This document shows, in pieces, positions 47,101 to 54,867 of a DNA stretch of 64,000 nucleotides (the stretch's first letter is position 1; each line of letters opens with the position of its first letter). A model generated the notes under the pieces. That model did not search any database, was not told the origin of the DNA, and worked only from the letters and a program-made list of their open reading frames with translations. The stretch spans positions 5,955,001 to 6,019,000 of the forward strand of contig NZ_CP045644.1 in the NCBI RefSeq assembly GCF_009498455.1, given 5' to 3'. The position numbers and the translations under genes are program-made. This stretch comes from Variovorax paradoxus. GTDB lineage: Bacteria > Pseudomonadota > Gammaproteobacteria > Burkholderiales > Burkholderiaceae_C.

Positions 47101-50100
47101 CGGCGGGTGCGCCGCCGCCGATCACTTCGAAGCCGAAGCCGTCCGAGGTGCTCCCCACGTTGCCGGCGATGTCAACCGCCGTCACGGTGATGCTGTGCGC
47201 GCCGTTGCCCAGCGGCAGCGACGGCTCGAAGCTCCAGTTGCCGTTGGCGTCGACGGGCGCACGGCCCAGCTCGATGGCGCCGTCCTTGATGACGACGGTG
47301 CTGTTCGGCTCGGCCTTGCCGCTGATGAGCGGCTTGGCGTCGTCGGTGGTCGCGCCCGGGGCCAGGTTGCCCTGGACGGCGCCCTGGTCGTCGTACACCG
47401 TGTCGATGGTCGGCTGGCCCGGGGCCACCGTGTCCACGACCACCACGTGCGGCTGCGAAGGCGCGCTCAGGTTGCCGGCCTTGTCTTCGTTGACGACGGT
47501 GAAGCTGTGCTCGCCGTTGTTCAGCGGCGTGGTCGGCGTGAAGTTCCAGTTGCCCTGGCTGTCGACGTCGACGCTGCCCAGCAGGCTGCCGTTGTCATAC
47601 ACGTGCACGGTGCTGCCCGGCTCGCCCTTGCCCGACACCGTCGGAGTGGTGTCGTCGGTCGAGTCGCCGTTGGCGATCGGGCCCTTGATGGCGCCCACGT
47701 CGTCGCTGACCGCGTCGATGGCGGGCGTGGAAGGCGCGCTCAGGTCCACGGTCAGGTCGAACGCCTCGGTCTTCGCGCTCTCGCCGGTGGCCTCTGTGGT
47801 CACGGTGGCGCTCAGGGTGTGCAGGCCTTGACCCAGGGCGGCGCCCGGCGTGAAGGTCCAGTTGCCGCTGGCATCGGCCGTGGTCTGGCCCAGCAGCGTG
47901 GCGCCGTCGTAGATCTTGACGGTGCCGCCTGCGGTGGCCTTGCCCGCGAGGGTCGGGGTGGCATCGTCGGTGATGCCGCCCTTGGCGATGGCGCCCACGA
48001 TCTTGCCCACGTTGTCGCTCGCGCCGTCCAGGGTGACGGTGACGCCCACGGTGTTGACCGTGAAGTCGATGGCCGCACTCTTCTCGCCGGCATTGCCGGC
48101 CGGGTCGATCACGGCGTTGCTGAAGCTGTGCTCGCCGTCCACCAGCGGGGTGCTCGGCGTGAAGCTCCAGTTGCCCTGGGCATCGGCCGGCACGCGGCCG
48201 ATTTCCTTGCCGTCGTCGTAGACGACGACGGTGGCGTTCGGCTCGGTCTTGCCGCTGAACGTGGGGGTGCTGTCGTCGGTGGTGTCGCCGCTGGCAATCG
48301 GGCCCTTGATGTTGCCCACGTCGTCGCTCAACACGGCGCTGGAAGCGCCCGGCGCCACGGTGTCGACGGTGATCGGGTACTTGCCGGTCTCCGGGCTCGG
48401 GTTGCCCGCCGCGTTGGTCGCGGTGGCGGTGATGTTGTGCAGGCCGTCGGCCAGGCCGAGCGAAGGCGTGAAGCTCCAGTTGCCCGACGCGTCGGCCACC
48501 ACGGTGCCCAGCAGCTTGCCGTTGCTGAACAGCGAGACGGTGGCGCCGATTTCGGCAGTGCCTTCGATGGTCGGCGTGGCGTCGTCGGTGACGGCTTCCT
48601 TCTGCAGGTTGCCCTTGATGTCACCCACGTCGTCCTTCACGGCCGTGATGGCCGGCACGGCAGGAGCGCCGCCGCCGATCACGGTGAAGCCAAAGCCGTC
48701 CGAGGTGCTTCCCACGTTGCCGGCGGCGTCAACCGCCGTCACGGTGATGCTGTGCGCGCCGTTGCCCAGCGGCAGCGACGGCTCGAAGCGCCAGTTGCCG
48801 TCGGCATCGACCGGCGCGCGGCCGATCTCGATGCCGCCGTCCTTGACGATCACGACGCTGTTCGGCTCGGACTTGCCGCCGAGCATCGGCTTGGCGTCGT
48901 CGGTGGTGTCGCCCTGGGCCAGGTTGCCCTTGACGGTGCCCTGGTCGTCGTACACCGTGTCGATGGTCGGTTGGCCGGGCCACGGCGACGTGTCGACGGT
49001 GACGGTGTGCGGCGCCGAAGGCTCGCTGAGGTTGCCGGCCTTGTCTTCGTTGACCACAACGAAGCTGTGCTCGCCGACGGCCAGCGGCGGGGCCGGCGTG
49101 AAGCTCCAGTTGCCCTGGCTGTCGACGTCGGCGGTGCCCAGCGGGCTGCCGTTGTCGTACACGTGCACGGTGGTGCCGGGTTCGCCCTTGCCCGACAGCG
49201 TCGGGGTGGCGTCGTCGGTGATACCGCCGTTGATGATGGGCCCCTGGATGGCGCCCACGTTGTCGCTGACCGCGTCGATGGCGGGCTTCGAGGGCGCGCT
49301 CAGGTCCACGGTCAGGTCGAAGACCTCGGTCTTGGCGCTCTCGCCATTGGCCGGCGTGGTCACGGTGGCGCTCAGGGTGTGCAGGCCTTCGCCCAGGGCG
49401 GCGCCCGGCGTGAAGGTCCAGTTGCCGTTGGCGTCGGCCGTGGTCTGGCCCAGCAAGGTGGCGCCGTCGTACACCTTGACGGTGCCGCCGGCAGTGGCCT
49501 TGCCCGTCAGCGTCGGGGTGGCGTCGTCGGTGACACCGCCCTTGGCGATGGCACCGGTGATCTTGCCGACGTCGTCGCTCGCGCCATCGATGCGGATGAC
49601 CACGGGTTCACCCGCGACCGTGAAGTCGGTCACCGGGCCGCGCGCGCCGGCATTGCCGGCGGCGTCGATCACGGCATGGCTGAAGCTGTAGCTGCCGTCG
49701 TCCAGCGGGGCCGGCGTGAAGCTCCAGTTGCCTTCGGCGTCGGTCGGCACGCGGCCGATTTCCTTCGCGCCGTCGTAGATGACGACGGTGGCGTTCGGCT
49801 CGGTCTTGCCGGCGTAGGTGGGGGTGTCGTCGTCGGTGATGCTGCCGCTGGCGATGGGGCCCTGGATCGCGCCCACGTTGTCGCTGAGCACCGCGCCCGA
49901 GGCTGCGGGCGGCGTGAAGTCGGTGGTCAGCACGAACTCGGCCGAAGGCGCGCTCGTGTTGCCGGCCTGGTCGGTGGCGGTGACGGTGAAGCCGTGCTTG
50001 CCCTCGTTCAGCGGCGTGGTCGGGGTGTAGGCCCAATTGCCGGCGGCGTCGGCCGTGGCCGTGCCCAGCAGCTTGCCGTTGTCGTACACGGTGACCGTGC

Positions 50101-53100
50101 TGTTCGCTTCGGCCTTGCCCGACAGCGTGGGCGAGGGGTCGTCCGTCACGCCGCCGTTGACCAGTGCGCCTTGCTTGGCGCCCACGTCGTCGGCGGCGGC
50201 CTCGATGCTCGGAACCGTCGGTGCGGCGGTGTCCACGGTGAAGCCGACCACGGGCGTGGGCTTGCTCACGTTGCCGCTCAGGTCGGTGGCCGTGGCGGTG
50301 ATCTTGTGCTCGCCCTGGCCCAGGTCGGCCGCGGGCGTGAAGCTCCACTTGCCGTCCGCACCGACCAGCGCGGTGCCCAGCAGGGTCTTGCCTTCACCTT
50401 CGCCGTCGTACACATGGATGGTGCTGTCGACCTTGCCCGTGCCCTTGATCTCGGGACGCGTGTCGTCGGTGACGCCCTCGGGGGCGATGGCGCCCTTGAT
50501 CGCGCCCTGGTCGTCGAGCAGCGTGTCGATCGACACCAGCAGGTCCTTGGTGTTCACGGTCACGTTCAGCGGATCGCTCGTGCCGCTGCCGTTGCCCGCC
50601 GGGTCGATGACCTCGGTGGTGAAGCTGTGCGCGCCGTCCGGCAGCGGCGTGCCGGGCGTGAAGGTCCAGTTGCCGTTGGGGTCGACCGGCGCGGTGCCGA
50701 GCAGCGTGCCGTTGTCGTACACGTTCACGGTGCTGCCGGGCTCGGCCTTGCCGTTGAAGGTGGGCGTGTTGTCGTCGGTGATGTCGCCGCTGACCAGCGC
50801 ACCGGTCTTGTCGCCTGCGTTGTCGAGCACTTCCAGGTCCGTGACCTTGCCGGGAGGCTGGGTGTCGACGGCGAAGCTCCAGACGCCGGTGGGTTCGCTG
50901 GTCTGGCCCACGGTGTTGCTGGCCGTGGCGGTGATGTCGTGCGTGCCGTCGGCCAGCGGGGTTTCAGGCGTGAAGCTCCACTTGCCCGAGGCGTCGACCG
51001 CCACCTTGCCGATTTCCACGCCCTTGTCGTACAGCGTCACGGTGCTGCCGCGCTGCGCCGTGCCGATGATGGTCGGGCGGGCGTCGTCGGTGAGCTCGTT
51101 CTTTTGCAGCATGCCCTTGCTCGGGCCCACGTCGTCCTGCACGTTCTCGATCACGGGGACCGGCGGCTGGGTCGAGTCGACGGTCACTTCGTACGATGCG
51201 CTCGGCGCGGTCTGGTTGCCGGCGGCGTCCATCTCGACGGCGGTGAAGGCGTTGCTGCCGGACATCAGCGGGTGCGCCGGCTCCAGCGACCAGGTGCCGT
51301 CTTCGCCCACGGTGGCGCGGCCGAGCTCACGCTCGCCCAGCCCGTCCTTGATCATCACGATGACGGTGTTGCCGGCCGTGCCGGTGCCGTGGATCACGGG
51401 GCTGCTGTCGTCGGTGGTCCCGCCCGACGCAATGTTGCCCAGGACGTTGCCCACGTCGTCTTCCACGCCGGTGATGGCCAGCTTGCCGGCGTCCGGCGGG
51501 GTGTAGTCGGTGGTCAGCACGAACTCGCCCGAAGGCGCGCCGGTGTTGCCTGCCTTGTCGGTGGCGGTGACGGTGAAGCTGTGCTCGCCTTCGGCCAGCG
51601 GCGTGGTGGGGGTGTAGGCCCAGTGGCCGGCGGCGTCGGCCGTGGCCGTGCCCAGCAGCTTGCCGTTGTCGTACACGGTGACGGTGCTGCCGGCTTCGGC
51701 CTTGCCCGACAGCGTGGGCGACGGGTCGTCCGTCACGCCGCCATTGGCCAGCGCGCCCTGCCTGGCGCCCACGTCGTCTTCGGCTGCGTCGATGCTCGGC
51801 GCACCCGGTGCCACGGTGTCGACGGTGAAGCTGTAGACGTCGGTCGCCGGGCTCGTGTTGCCTGCCAGGTCGGTGGCCGTGGCGGTGATCTTGTGCTCGC
51901 CCTGGCCCAGGTCGGCCGTGGGCGTGAAGCGCCACGTGCCGTCGGCCTTGACCACGGTCTCGCCCAGCAGGGTCTCGCCGTCGTAGACCTTGATGGTGCT
52001 GCCGGCCTTGCCGGTGCCCAGGATCTCGGGGCGGGTGTCGTCGGTGACGCTGTCCCGTGCAATGTCGCCCTTGATCGCGCCCTGGTCGTCCACCAGCGCG
52101 GTGATGACCACCACGCCGGGAATGGCGTCCACGATCACGTTCAGCGGATCGCTCGGGCCGCTGGAATTGCCGGCGGCGTCGGTCACCTCGGTGGTGAACG
52201 CATGGTCGCCACTGGGCAGCGGCTTGCTGGGCGTGAAGCTCCAGTTGCCGTCGGGCGCAACCAGCGCTTCGCCGATCTTCTCGCCGTTGTCGTACACGGT
52301 CACGGTCGCGCCCGGCTCGGCCTTGCCGCTGAAGGTCGGACGGTCGTCGTCGGTGGTCATGCCTTCGGTGAGCTTGCCCACCGTGCCGCCGACGTCGTCG
52401 GTGACGTCGAAGTCGGTGACCTGGCCCGGCGCCGTGGCGTCCACCACGAAGTGCCACACGCCGGTGGGCTTGCTGGTCTGGCCCACGGTGCTGGTGGCCG
52501 TGGCGGTGATGTCATGCCGGCCGTCGGCCAGCGCGGTCTCGGGCGTGAAGCTCCACTTGCCCGTGGCGTCGGCCACGACCTGGCCCAGCAGCGCCGTGCC
52601 GTCGTACACCTTCACGGTGGCGCCGGCCTGCGCGGTACCGATGATGGTCGGCCGGGCGTCGTCGGTGAGCTCACCCTTTTGCAGCATGCCCGTGCTCGGG
52701 CCCACGTCGTCCTGCACGTTCTGGATCACGGGCGCCGGCGGCGTCGCCAGGTCGACCGTCACGTCGTAGGGTGCGCTCGGCGCGGTCTTGTTGCCGGCCG
52801 GGTCCATTTCGACGGCGGTGAATTCGTTGGGGCCCGACAGCAGCGCCTTGTCGACCTGCAGCGACCAGTTGCCTTCTGCGTCGACGGTGGCGCGACCGAT
52901 TTCGCGCTCGCCCGTGATGTCCTTGACGCTCACGATGACGGTGTCACCGGCCGTGCCGGTGCCGCTGATCACGGGGTGGCTGTCGTCGGTGATTCCGCCC
53001 GAGGCGATGTGGCCCGTGATGGCGCCCACGTCGTCGGCCACGCCGGTGATGGCCAGCTTGCTGACGTCGGGCGGCGTGATGTCGACCACGAAGTCGAACG

Positions 53101-54601
53101 GGTCGGAGGGCTTGCTCTCGTTGCCGGCCGGGTCGCGCTCGACGATGACGATGGAGTGATCGCCTTCTTCCAGCGCTTCAGGCGGAACGAAGCTCCAGTT
53201 GCCGTCTTCGTCCACTTCGACGGTGCCGATTTCGGTGCCGTTGTCTTCGATGACGATGGTGCCGCCGGGCTCGCCCTTGCCGTGCAGTTCAGGCTGGCGG
53301 TCGTCGGTGACGCCGCCCGGGGGAATGTCGCCGGTGATCTCGCCGACGTTGTCGATGGCGCCGCCCACTTCAGGCTGGGTCGGCGCGCTCAGGTCCACAT
53401 CGAACTCGAACGGCTTCGACGGCAGGCTCTCGTTGCCCGCCGTGTCGCTCTCGGTGATGGTGATGGAGTGGCCGCCTTCGATCAGGTCGGACGGCGGCGT
53501 GAAGGTCCATGTGCCGTCGTCGCCCACCTGGACGCTGCCCAGCAGCGTCTCGTCGTCGTACACGTTGATGGTGTTGCCGGGGGTGCCTTCACCCTTGAAC
53601 TCGGGACGCTGGTCGTCCGTGGCGCCGCCCGGAGGCACGCTGCCGGTGACGGTGCCGACGTCGTCGATGACGTCGCCGATGCCCTGGCCGTTCCAGCCCG
53701 GTGCGGGCGGGGCCTTGGTGTCGACTTCGAACACGAGCGGGTCGGAGGGCTGGCTTTCGCGGCCGCCGGCGTCGCTTTCGGTGATGGTGATCGAATGCTT
53801 GCCTTCATCCAGGTCCTTGGAAGGCGTGAGCTCCCAGTTGCCGTTCGGGTCCACGACGACCTTGCCGATTTCGGTGCCGTCGTCGTAGATCGTGATGGTG
53901 TTGCCGGGCGTCGCGCCAGTGCCCGAGAAATCGGGGCGCGTGTCGTCGGTCTTGCCGTTGTGCGGGATCGGGCCCGTCACCTTGCCGACGTCGTCGTACG
54001 CGCTCAGGCTGTCGAAGCCGGGCTTGCCGGGAGGCTGCGGCTCGGGGGCCACGGGTCCGACGAATCCGGGATCGCCGTCGCTGCCGCTGCTGGCGGCGAT
54101 CAGGCCCATGCCCAGCGCGGCCAGGCCGCCGGTGATCAGCAGCGGGAACATGCCGCCGAGGAAGTCGTTGCCGGCGCCGGCTTCGGCACCCGCCAGGTAC
54201 GGCACACCGGAGCCGAGCGAATCACCGCCCAGCGCCACGGCCGTCGACTGGCCTTCGGTCAGCGAGAAGACCTCGCTCGTGGCGTCGGTGCCGGTGTACG
54301 CATACAGCTGGCCGTCCTCGGCCACGCCGTACAGGCCCACGGGCTCGGACTGCGCGTAGTAGCCCTCGAGCACCAGGCTCGGGCTGGTCTCGCCTTCGAG
54401 CGTGATGTGCAGGTCCGCACCCACGCGGGTGAGGGTCACGTTCTCGGGCGCAAAGCCGTCTTCGTCCTTGAGCAGGTACTTGGCACCCTTCTGGACCTTG
54501 ATCTTCAGCGGCGCCTTGCCGGTCGCTGCGGCGTCCACCGTGTGATCGATGTTCCTGCCGTTGCTGTTGACTACGACCTTCGTCTTCTTCTTCGTTGCCA
54601 T
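41180..54601 (-). CDS. Giant BapA-like surface adhesin with 34 Ig-like repeats
   Basis: The product of about 4,473 residues has these parts. Residues 1-180 are a BapA-prefix-like region with a hydrophobic stretch at 151-171 (MFPLLITGGLAALGMGLIAA). From about 197 to about 3,740 there are 34 Ig-like repeats of roughly 104 residues, each with DDVG, TDD, GNW(S/T)FTP and AGN motifs. A divergent repeat follows, then a jelly-roll-like module (about 3,905-4,120), then a tail with LAGGAGNDVL and HGGVGDDTV RTX-like motifs, ending LLIEDKVHVTIL. The tail fits type I secretion and calcium-stiffened surface display for biofilm formation. The ATG at 54601 follows AGGAAA. The opposite strand is open for long stretches only because of the codon bias. 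Confidence 0.93.
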   Translation of the reverse strand: MATKKKTKVVVNSNGRNIDHTVDAAATGKAPLKIKVQKGAKYLLKDEDGFAPENVTLTRVGADLHITLEGETSPSLVLEGYYAQSEPVGLYGVAEDGQLYAYTGTDATSEVFSLTEGQSTAVALGGDSLGSGVPYLAGAEAGAGNDFLGGMFPLLITGGLAALGMGLIAASSGSDGDPGFVGPVAPEPQPPGKPGFDSLSAYDDVGKVTGPIPHNGKTDDTRPDFSGTGATPGNTITIYDDGTEIGKVVVDPNGNWELTPSKDLDEGKHSITITESDAGGRESQPSDPLVFEVDTKAPPAPGWNGQGIGDVIDDVGTVTGSVPPGGATDDQRPEFKGEGTPGNTINVYDDETLLGSVQVGDDGTWTFTPPSDLIEGGHSITITESDTAGNESLPSKPFEFDVDLSAPTQPEVGGAIDNVGEITGDIPPGGVTDDRQPELHGKGEPGGTIVIEDNGTEIGTVEVDEDGNWSFVPPEALEEGDHSIVIVERDPAGNESKPSDPFDFVVDITPPDVSKLAITGVADDVGAITGHIASGGITDDSHPVISGTGTAGDTVIVSVKDITGEREIGRATVDAEGNWSLQVDKALLSGPNEFTAVEMDPAGNKTAPSAPYDVTVDLATPPAPVIQNVQDDVGPSTGMLQKGELTDDARPTIIGTAQAGATVKVYDGTALLGQVVADATGKWSFTPETALADGRHDITATATSTVGQTSKPTGVWHFVVDATAPGQVTDFDVTDDVGGTVGKLTEGMTTDDDRPTFSGKAEPGATVTVYDNGEKIGEALVAPDGNWSFTPSKPLPSGDHAFTTEVTDAAGNSSGPSDPLNVIVDAIPGVVVITALVDDQGAIKGDIARDSVTDDTRPEILGTGKAGSTIKVYDGETLLGETVVKADGTWRFTPTADLGQGEHKITATATDLAGNTSPATDVYSFTVDTVAPGAPSIDAAEDDVGARQGALANGGVTDDPSPTLSGKAEAGSTVTVYDNGKLLGTATADAAGHWAYTPTTPLAEGEHSFTVTATDKAGNTGAPSGEFVLTTDYTPPDAGKLAITGVEDDVGNVLGNIASGGTTDDSSPVIHGTGTAGNTVIVMIKDGLGERELGRATVGEDGTWSLEPAHPLMSGSNAFTAVEMDAAGNQTAPSASYEVTVDSTQPPVPVIENVQDDVGPSKGMLQKNELTDDARPTIIGTAQRGSTVTLYDKGVEIGKVAVDASGKWSFTPETPLADGTHDITATASNTVGQTSEPTGVWSFAVDTQPPGKVTDLEVLDNAGDKTGALVSGDITDDNTPTFNGKAEPGSTVNVYDNGTLLGTAPVDPNGNWTFTPGTPLPDGAHSFTTEVIDPAGNGSGTSDPLNVTVNTKDLLVSIDTLLDDQGAIKGAIAPEGVTDDTRPEIKGTGKVDSTIHVYDGEGEGKTLLGTALVGADGKWSFTPAADLGQGEHKITATATDLSGNVSKPTPVVGFTVDTAAPTVPSIEAAADDVGAKQGALVNGGVTDDPSPTLSGKAEANSTVTVYDNGKLLGTATADAAGNWAYTPTTPLNEGKHGFTVTATDQAGNTSAPSAEFVLTTDFTPPAASGAVLSDNVGAIQGPIASGSITDDDTPTYAGKTEPNATVVIYDGAKEIGRVPTDAEGNWSFTPAPLDDGSYSFSHAVIDAAGNAGARGPVTDFTVAGEPVVIRIDGASDDVGKITGAIAKGGVTDDATPTLTGKATAGGTVKVYDGATLLGQTTADANGNWTFTPGAALGEGLHTLSATVTTPANGESAKTEVFDLTVDLSAPSKPAIDAVSDNVGAIQGPIINGGITDDATPTLSGKGEPGTTVHVYDNGSPLGTADVDSQGNWSFTPAPPLAVGEHSFVVVNEDKAGNLSEPSAPHTVTVDTSPWPGQPTIDTVYDDQGTVKGNLAQGDTTDDAKPMLGGKSEPNSVVIVKDGGIEIGRAPVDADGNWRFEPSLPLGNGAHSITVTAVDAAGNVGSTSDGFGFTVIGGGAPAVPAITAVKDDVGDIKGNLQKEAVTDDATPTIEGTAEIGATVSLFSNGKLLGTVVADASGNWSFTPSLGLADGLHNITATATNAAGNPSPETGKYPITVDTVAPGASSAVLSDDVGNIKGPIASGDTTDDSTPTFSGKTEPNATVVVYDDGKEIGRVPADAQGNWSFTPSTPLVDGEHSFSNAVIDPAGNAGEKSAAIDFTVNTVGVTVTLDGASDNVGKIVGAIAKGGITDDATPTLAGKATAGGTVKIYDGATLLGQTTADASGNWTFTPGAALGQGLHTLSATVTTEATGESAKTEAFDLTVDLSAPSTPAIDAVSDDVGAIKGPIANGDSTDDTTPTVSGKGEPGSTVHVYDNGSLLGSVDVDSQGNWNFTPTTPLNNGEHSFTVVNEDKAGNLSAPSQPHVVVVDTVAPGQPTIDTVYDDQGAVQGNLAPGATTDDAKPLISGKAEPNSTVVIKDGAIELGRAPVDANGNWSFEPSLPLGNGAHSITVTAVDIAGNVGSTSDGFGFEVIGGGAPAVPAITAVKDDVGDIKGNLQKEAVTDDATPTIEGTAEIGATVSLFSNGKLLGTVVADASGNWSFTPSLGLVDGLHNITATATNAAGNPSPETGKYPITVDTVAPGASSAVLSDDVGNIKGPIASGDITDDSTPTFSGKTEPNATVVIYDDGKEIGRVPADAQGNWSFTPSTPLVDGEHSFSNAVIDPAGNAGEKSAAIDFTVNTVGVTVTLDGASDNVGKIVGAIAKGGITDDATPTLAGKATAGGTVKIYDGATLLGQTTADANGNWTFTPGAALGEGLHTLSATVTTEATGESAKTEAFDLTVDLSAPSTPAIDAVSDDVGAIKGPIANGGSTDDTTPTVSGKGEPGSTVHVYDNGSLLGTADVDSKGDWNFTPTTPLNNGEHSFTVVNEDEAGNLSAPSQPHVVVVDTVAPGQPTIDTVYDDQGAVKGNLAPGATTDDAKPLISGKAEPNSTVVIKDGAIELGRAPVDANGNWSFEPPLPLGSGLHNLTATAVDAAGNTGAASDGFGFKVIGDENPQPPTIVSVNDNVGAIVGDLQKNAVTDDATPTVSGTGEVGATIKVYSNDVLLGTTLVQGDGTWVFTPPAALAEGLNNLTATATNLAGNTSPQTGVYAITVDTIAPTAGTAVLNDDAGTITGPIASGSKTDDSTPTYTGKTEPNATVVVYDHGSEIGRVQANAAGDWSFTPTTPLVDGAHDFAHAVIDVAGNLGVQSPAIDFTLDTRDVTVSITGAEDNTGTVTGAIAKGGVTDDTTPTLTGKATPGGTVKIYDGSIQLGSSEVDAGGNWSFTPATPLRDGLYNLSATVTTATSSESAKTPVFDLTVDTQAPAKPTIEKVEDDVGDIRGPVAHGASTDDFTPTLSGKAEANSTVSIYSDGGNLLGKVAADASGNWSFTTTQLNSGTYNFTVVSEDKAGNRSEPSNPWQVTVDLTPPAAPTIVSVADDVGPFTTDVTPGGLTDDAKPEFKGKAEAGSTVKVYDGATLLGSAVADAGGNWTFTPGTALGDGTHTVTVTATDAAGNTSAPSASFGFTVDATAPAKPTIVSVADDVGGIVGNLTSGSAVPTDDTQPDFEGKAEANSTVVIYDNGVEIDRVAADASGNWTYTPAPGLINGAHSITVAAIDKAGNIGAASDAFDFTVSTTPPPKPVIVMVMDDVGSVTGEMYSGDVTDDTRPVVTGKAEANSTIVVYDNGVEVTRVQSDALGNWTYTPTAPLADGGHSISAVAVNKAGTASVSSSAFGFTVDTTAPTQTATVSDIGKDSGFSGADYLTNDGGAGRLLQGNLSAVLAKGESLQVSTDGGTTWKAAFVDGAKWSAQDDGSHTGNWTVQTRVVDETGNVGTAKSQAIALDTVAPNAPQSVTVDTRTSKATVKLADLALKVGDALDVVSNGKHLQYTLTQANIDAQSVTLTLPAGMTNGVVVGVVDQAGNVSGYRTTVPLGSETLAFNVAPVVTTTPSGIYLDNSSVKVVSATSISYMDYYHGMSGGGLWVGANEVHYRTDFLLDQPASQIQFRFFAESSLNPIYVAFFDAEGVEIGRSNFPGNGTMDYSGAVNFTAPAGKAISSFSYVTPEADGAGTLIDDLVITRPGGVSQVLPPEKVQDIRADSKTYYGGEDATSFNLANVVDLTATGGGIHGGKALDTLKLTGANQTLDLTALGSKISSVEVIDLTGTGNNTLKLSLADVMENGAKDQFVADGRVQMMVKGNAGDKVTLSDLLSNGTDPGDWVKGANVTVSGVVYEVYAHSGFGAELLVQQGVAVTLQNTAASTFSSTGLEADAVAVDAHSGYGADVLSHATQAFTESDDTIIARLGYADRLAGGAGNDVLSNVGTGDVAHGGVGDDTVRILSGDFERIDGGLGTDTLVMDGKSMHIDLSALGLAKVQGFEKFDLGAGGNTLALSAADVLAGGARDMVTADGKVQMLVNGANGDVDLLGGQAGDDGWMQGSNATVGGVTYSVYTNLAGTAELLIEDKVHVTIL
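41590..41680 (-). other. RTX-like calcium-binding motifs in the adhesin tail
   Basis: The encoded segments LAGGAGNDVL and HGGVGDDTV resemble RTX nonapeptides (GGxGxDxxx). Only two are good, fewer than in typical RTX toxins, which matches the short RTX tails of Bap-like adhesins secreted by type I systems. Confidence 0.65.
42240..42900 (-). other. Low-GC module inserted in the adhesin C-terminus
   Basis: By hand count 42661-42720 has 27 G/C of 60, against 41 of 60 at 46501-46560 inside the Ig repeats. The encoded region (SISYMDYYHGMSGGGLWVGANEVHYRT split, then FRFFAESSLNPIYVAFFDAEG and LIDDLVITRPGG) looks like a carbohydrate- or ligand-binding jelly roll and is unlike the repeats on either side. 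The base shift suggests acquisition separate from the rest of the gene. Confidence 0.6.
45545..47101 (-). repeat. Five-domain adhesin block B, copy 2 (1,557 bp)
   Basis: This 519-codon block (Ig repeats 23-27) starts with VPAITAVKDDVGDIKGN and repeats the preceding block with exactly 1,557 bp spacing. By eye 13 amino-acid changes separate them before the last half-domain, where they diverge. Such identity points to recent duplication or ongoing gene conversion. Confidence 0.9.
47102..48658 (-). repeat. Five-domain adhesin block B, copy 1 (1,557 bp)
   Basis: Ig repeats 18-22. The same five-domain order (types starting VPAITAV, SSAVLSDD, VTVTLDGASD, TPAIDAVSDD, GQPTIDTVYDD) occurs in copy 2 and, more diverged, in repeats 14-17 and 28-31. 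The block unit is therefore five domains, not one. Confidence 0.9.
49910..51484 (-). repeat. Five-domain adhesin block A, copy 2 (about 1,575 bp)
   Basis: Ig repeats 9-13, with domain types LAITGVEDD, VIENVQDDVGPSKG, VTDLEVLDN, SIDTLLDDQG and SIEAAADDVG. They match repeats 4-8 in order but with clearly more substitutions than block B, so this duplication is older. The lower boundary is approximate. Confidence 0.8.
51485..53059 (-). repeat. Five-domain adhesin block A, copy 1 (1,575 bp)
   Basis: Ig repeats 4-8, with types LAITGVADD, VIQNVQDDVGPSTG, VTDFDVTDD, VITALVDDQG and SIDAAEDDVG. The offset to copy 2 is 1,575 bp at the first domain and 1,587 bp at the last, so small in-frame indels have occurred since duplication. 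Confidence 0.8.
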
Positions 54602-54803
54602 GGGTTTCCTGTGCTCGCTGGGTAAAAAAATGGGACCGGATCGACGCGCGCGCACGCAGCGCCAGATCACACGGTTCGGGGGATAGAGCACTCTAGGAAG
54701 AACACCCGGGCGGGACCATCGGACGAGTCTGAAACCCAGAGCCGCACCACTAGGCCAAGGGCGAAACTGTGAACAAAGCCCCTTGCGGCGGGCACAAAAG
54801 TAG
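54602..54803 (-). promoter_or_regulatory. Upstream region of the adhesin gene
   Basis: These 202 bp hold no gene I can support. TAGAG-CA-CTCTA (54684-54695) is a perfect 12-bp palindrome about 90 bp before the start and may be an operator. The sequence has no convincing sigma-70 promoter, and a cloverleaf-like fragment does not form a tRNA. A ribosome binding site AGGAAA is next to the start. Confidence 0.4.
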
Positions 54804-54838
54804 AAAGCCCCGGCGAGTCGGGGACTCGCCAGGGCTTA
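54804..54838 (-). terminator. Intrinsic terminator of the CaiB-Bug operon
   Basis: On the minus strand AAGCCC and GGCGAGTC pair with GACTCGCC and GGGCTT across a 3-base loop and one mismatch (14 paired bases), followed by a T-rich TTTCTACTTTT. It begins about 30 bases after the Bug stop codon and separates that operon from the adhesin promoter. Confidence 0.8.
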
Positions 54839-54867
54839 GAAAAGAAAACTGCGCCGCAGCGCGCGGC

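Noticed and set aside
42896..54625. A very long open frame (about 3,900 codons) on the plus strand opposite the adhesin gene
   Set aside because: It is antisense to repeated codons with strong GC bias that rarely create stops; it has low-complexity Val/Ala/Arg/Gly content, no known domain and no start signals of its own.
54690..54790. A cloverleaf-like stretch on the minus strand upstream of the adhesin, with a TCA at an anticodon-like position
   Set aside because: No matching acceptor stem and no T-arm (GGTTCRANYCC) could be built, so a tRNA is not supported.
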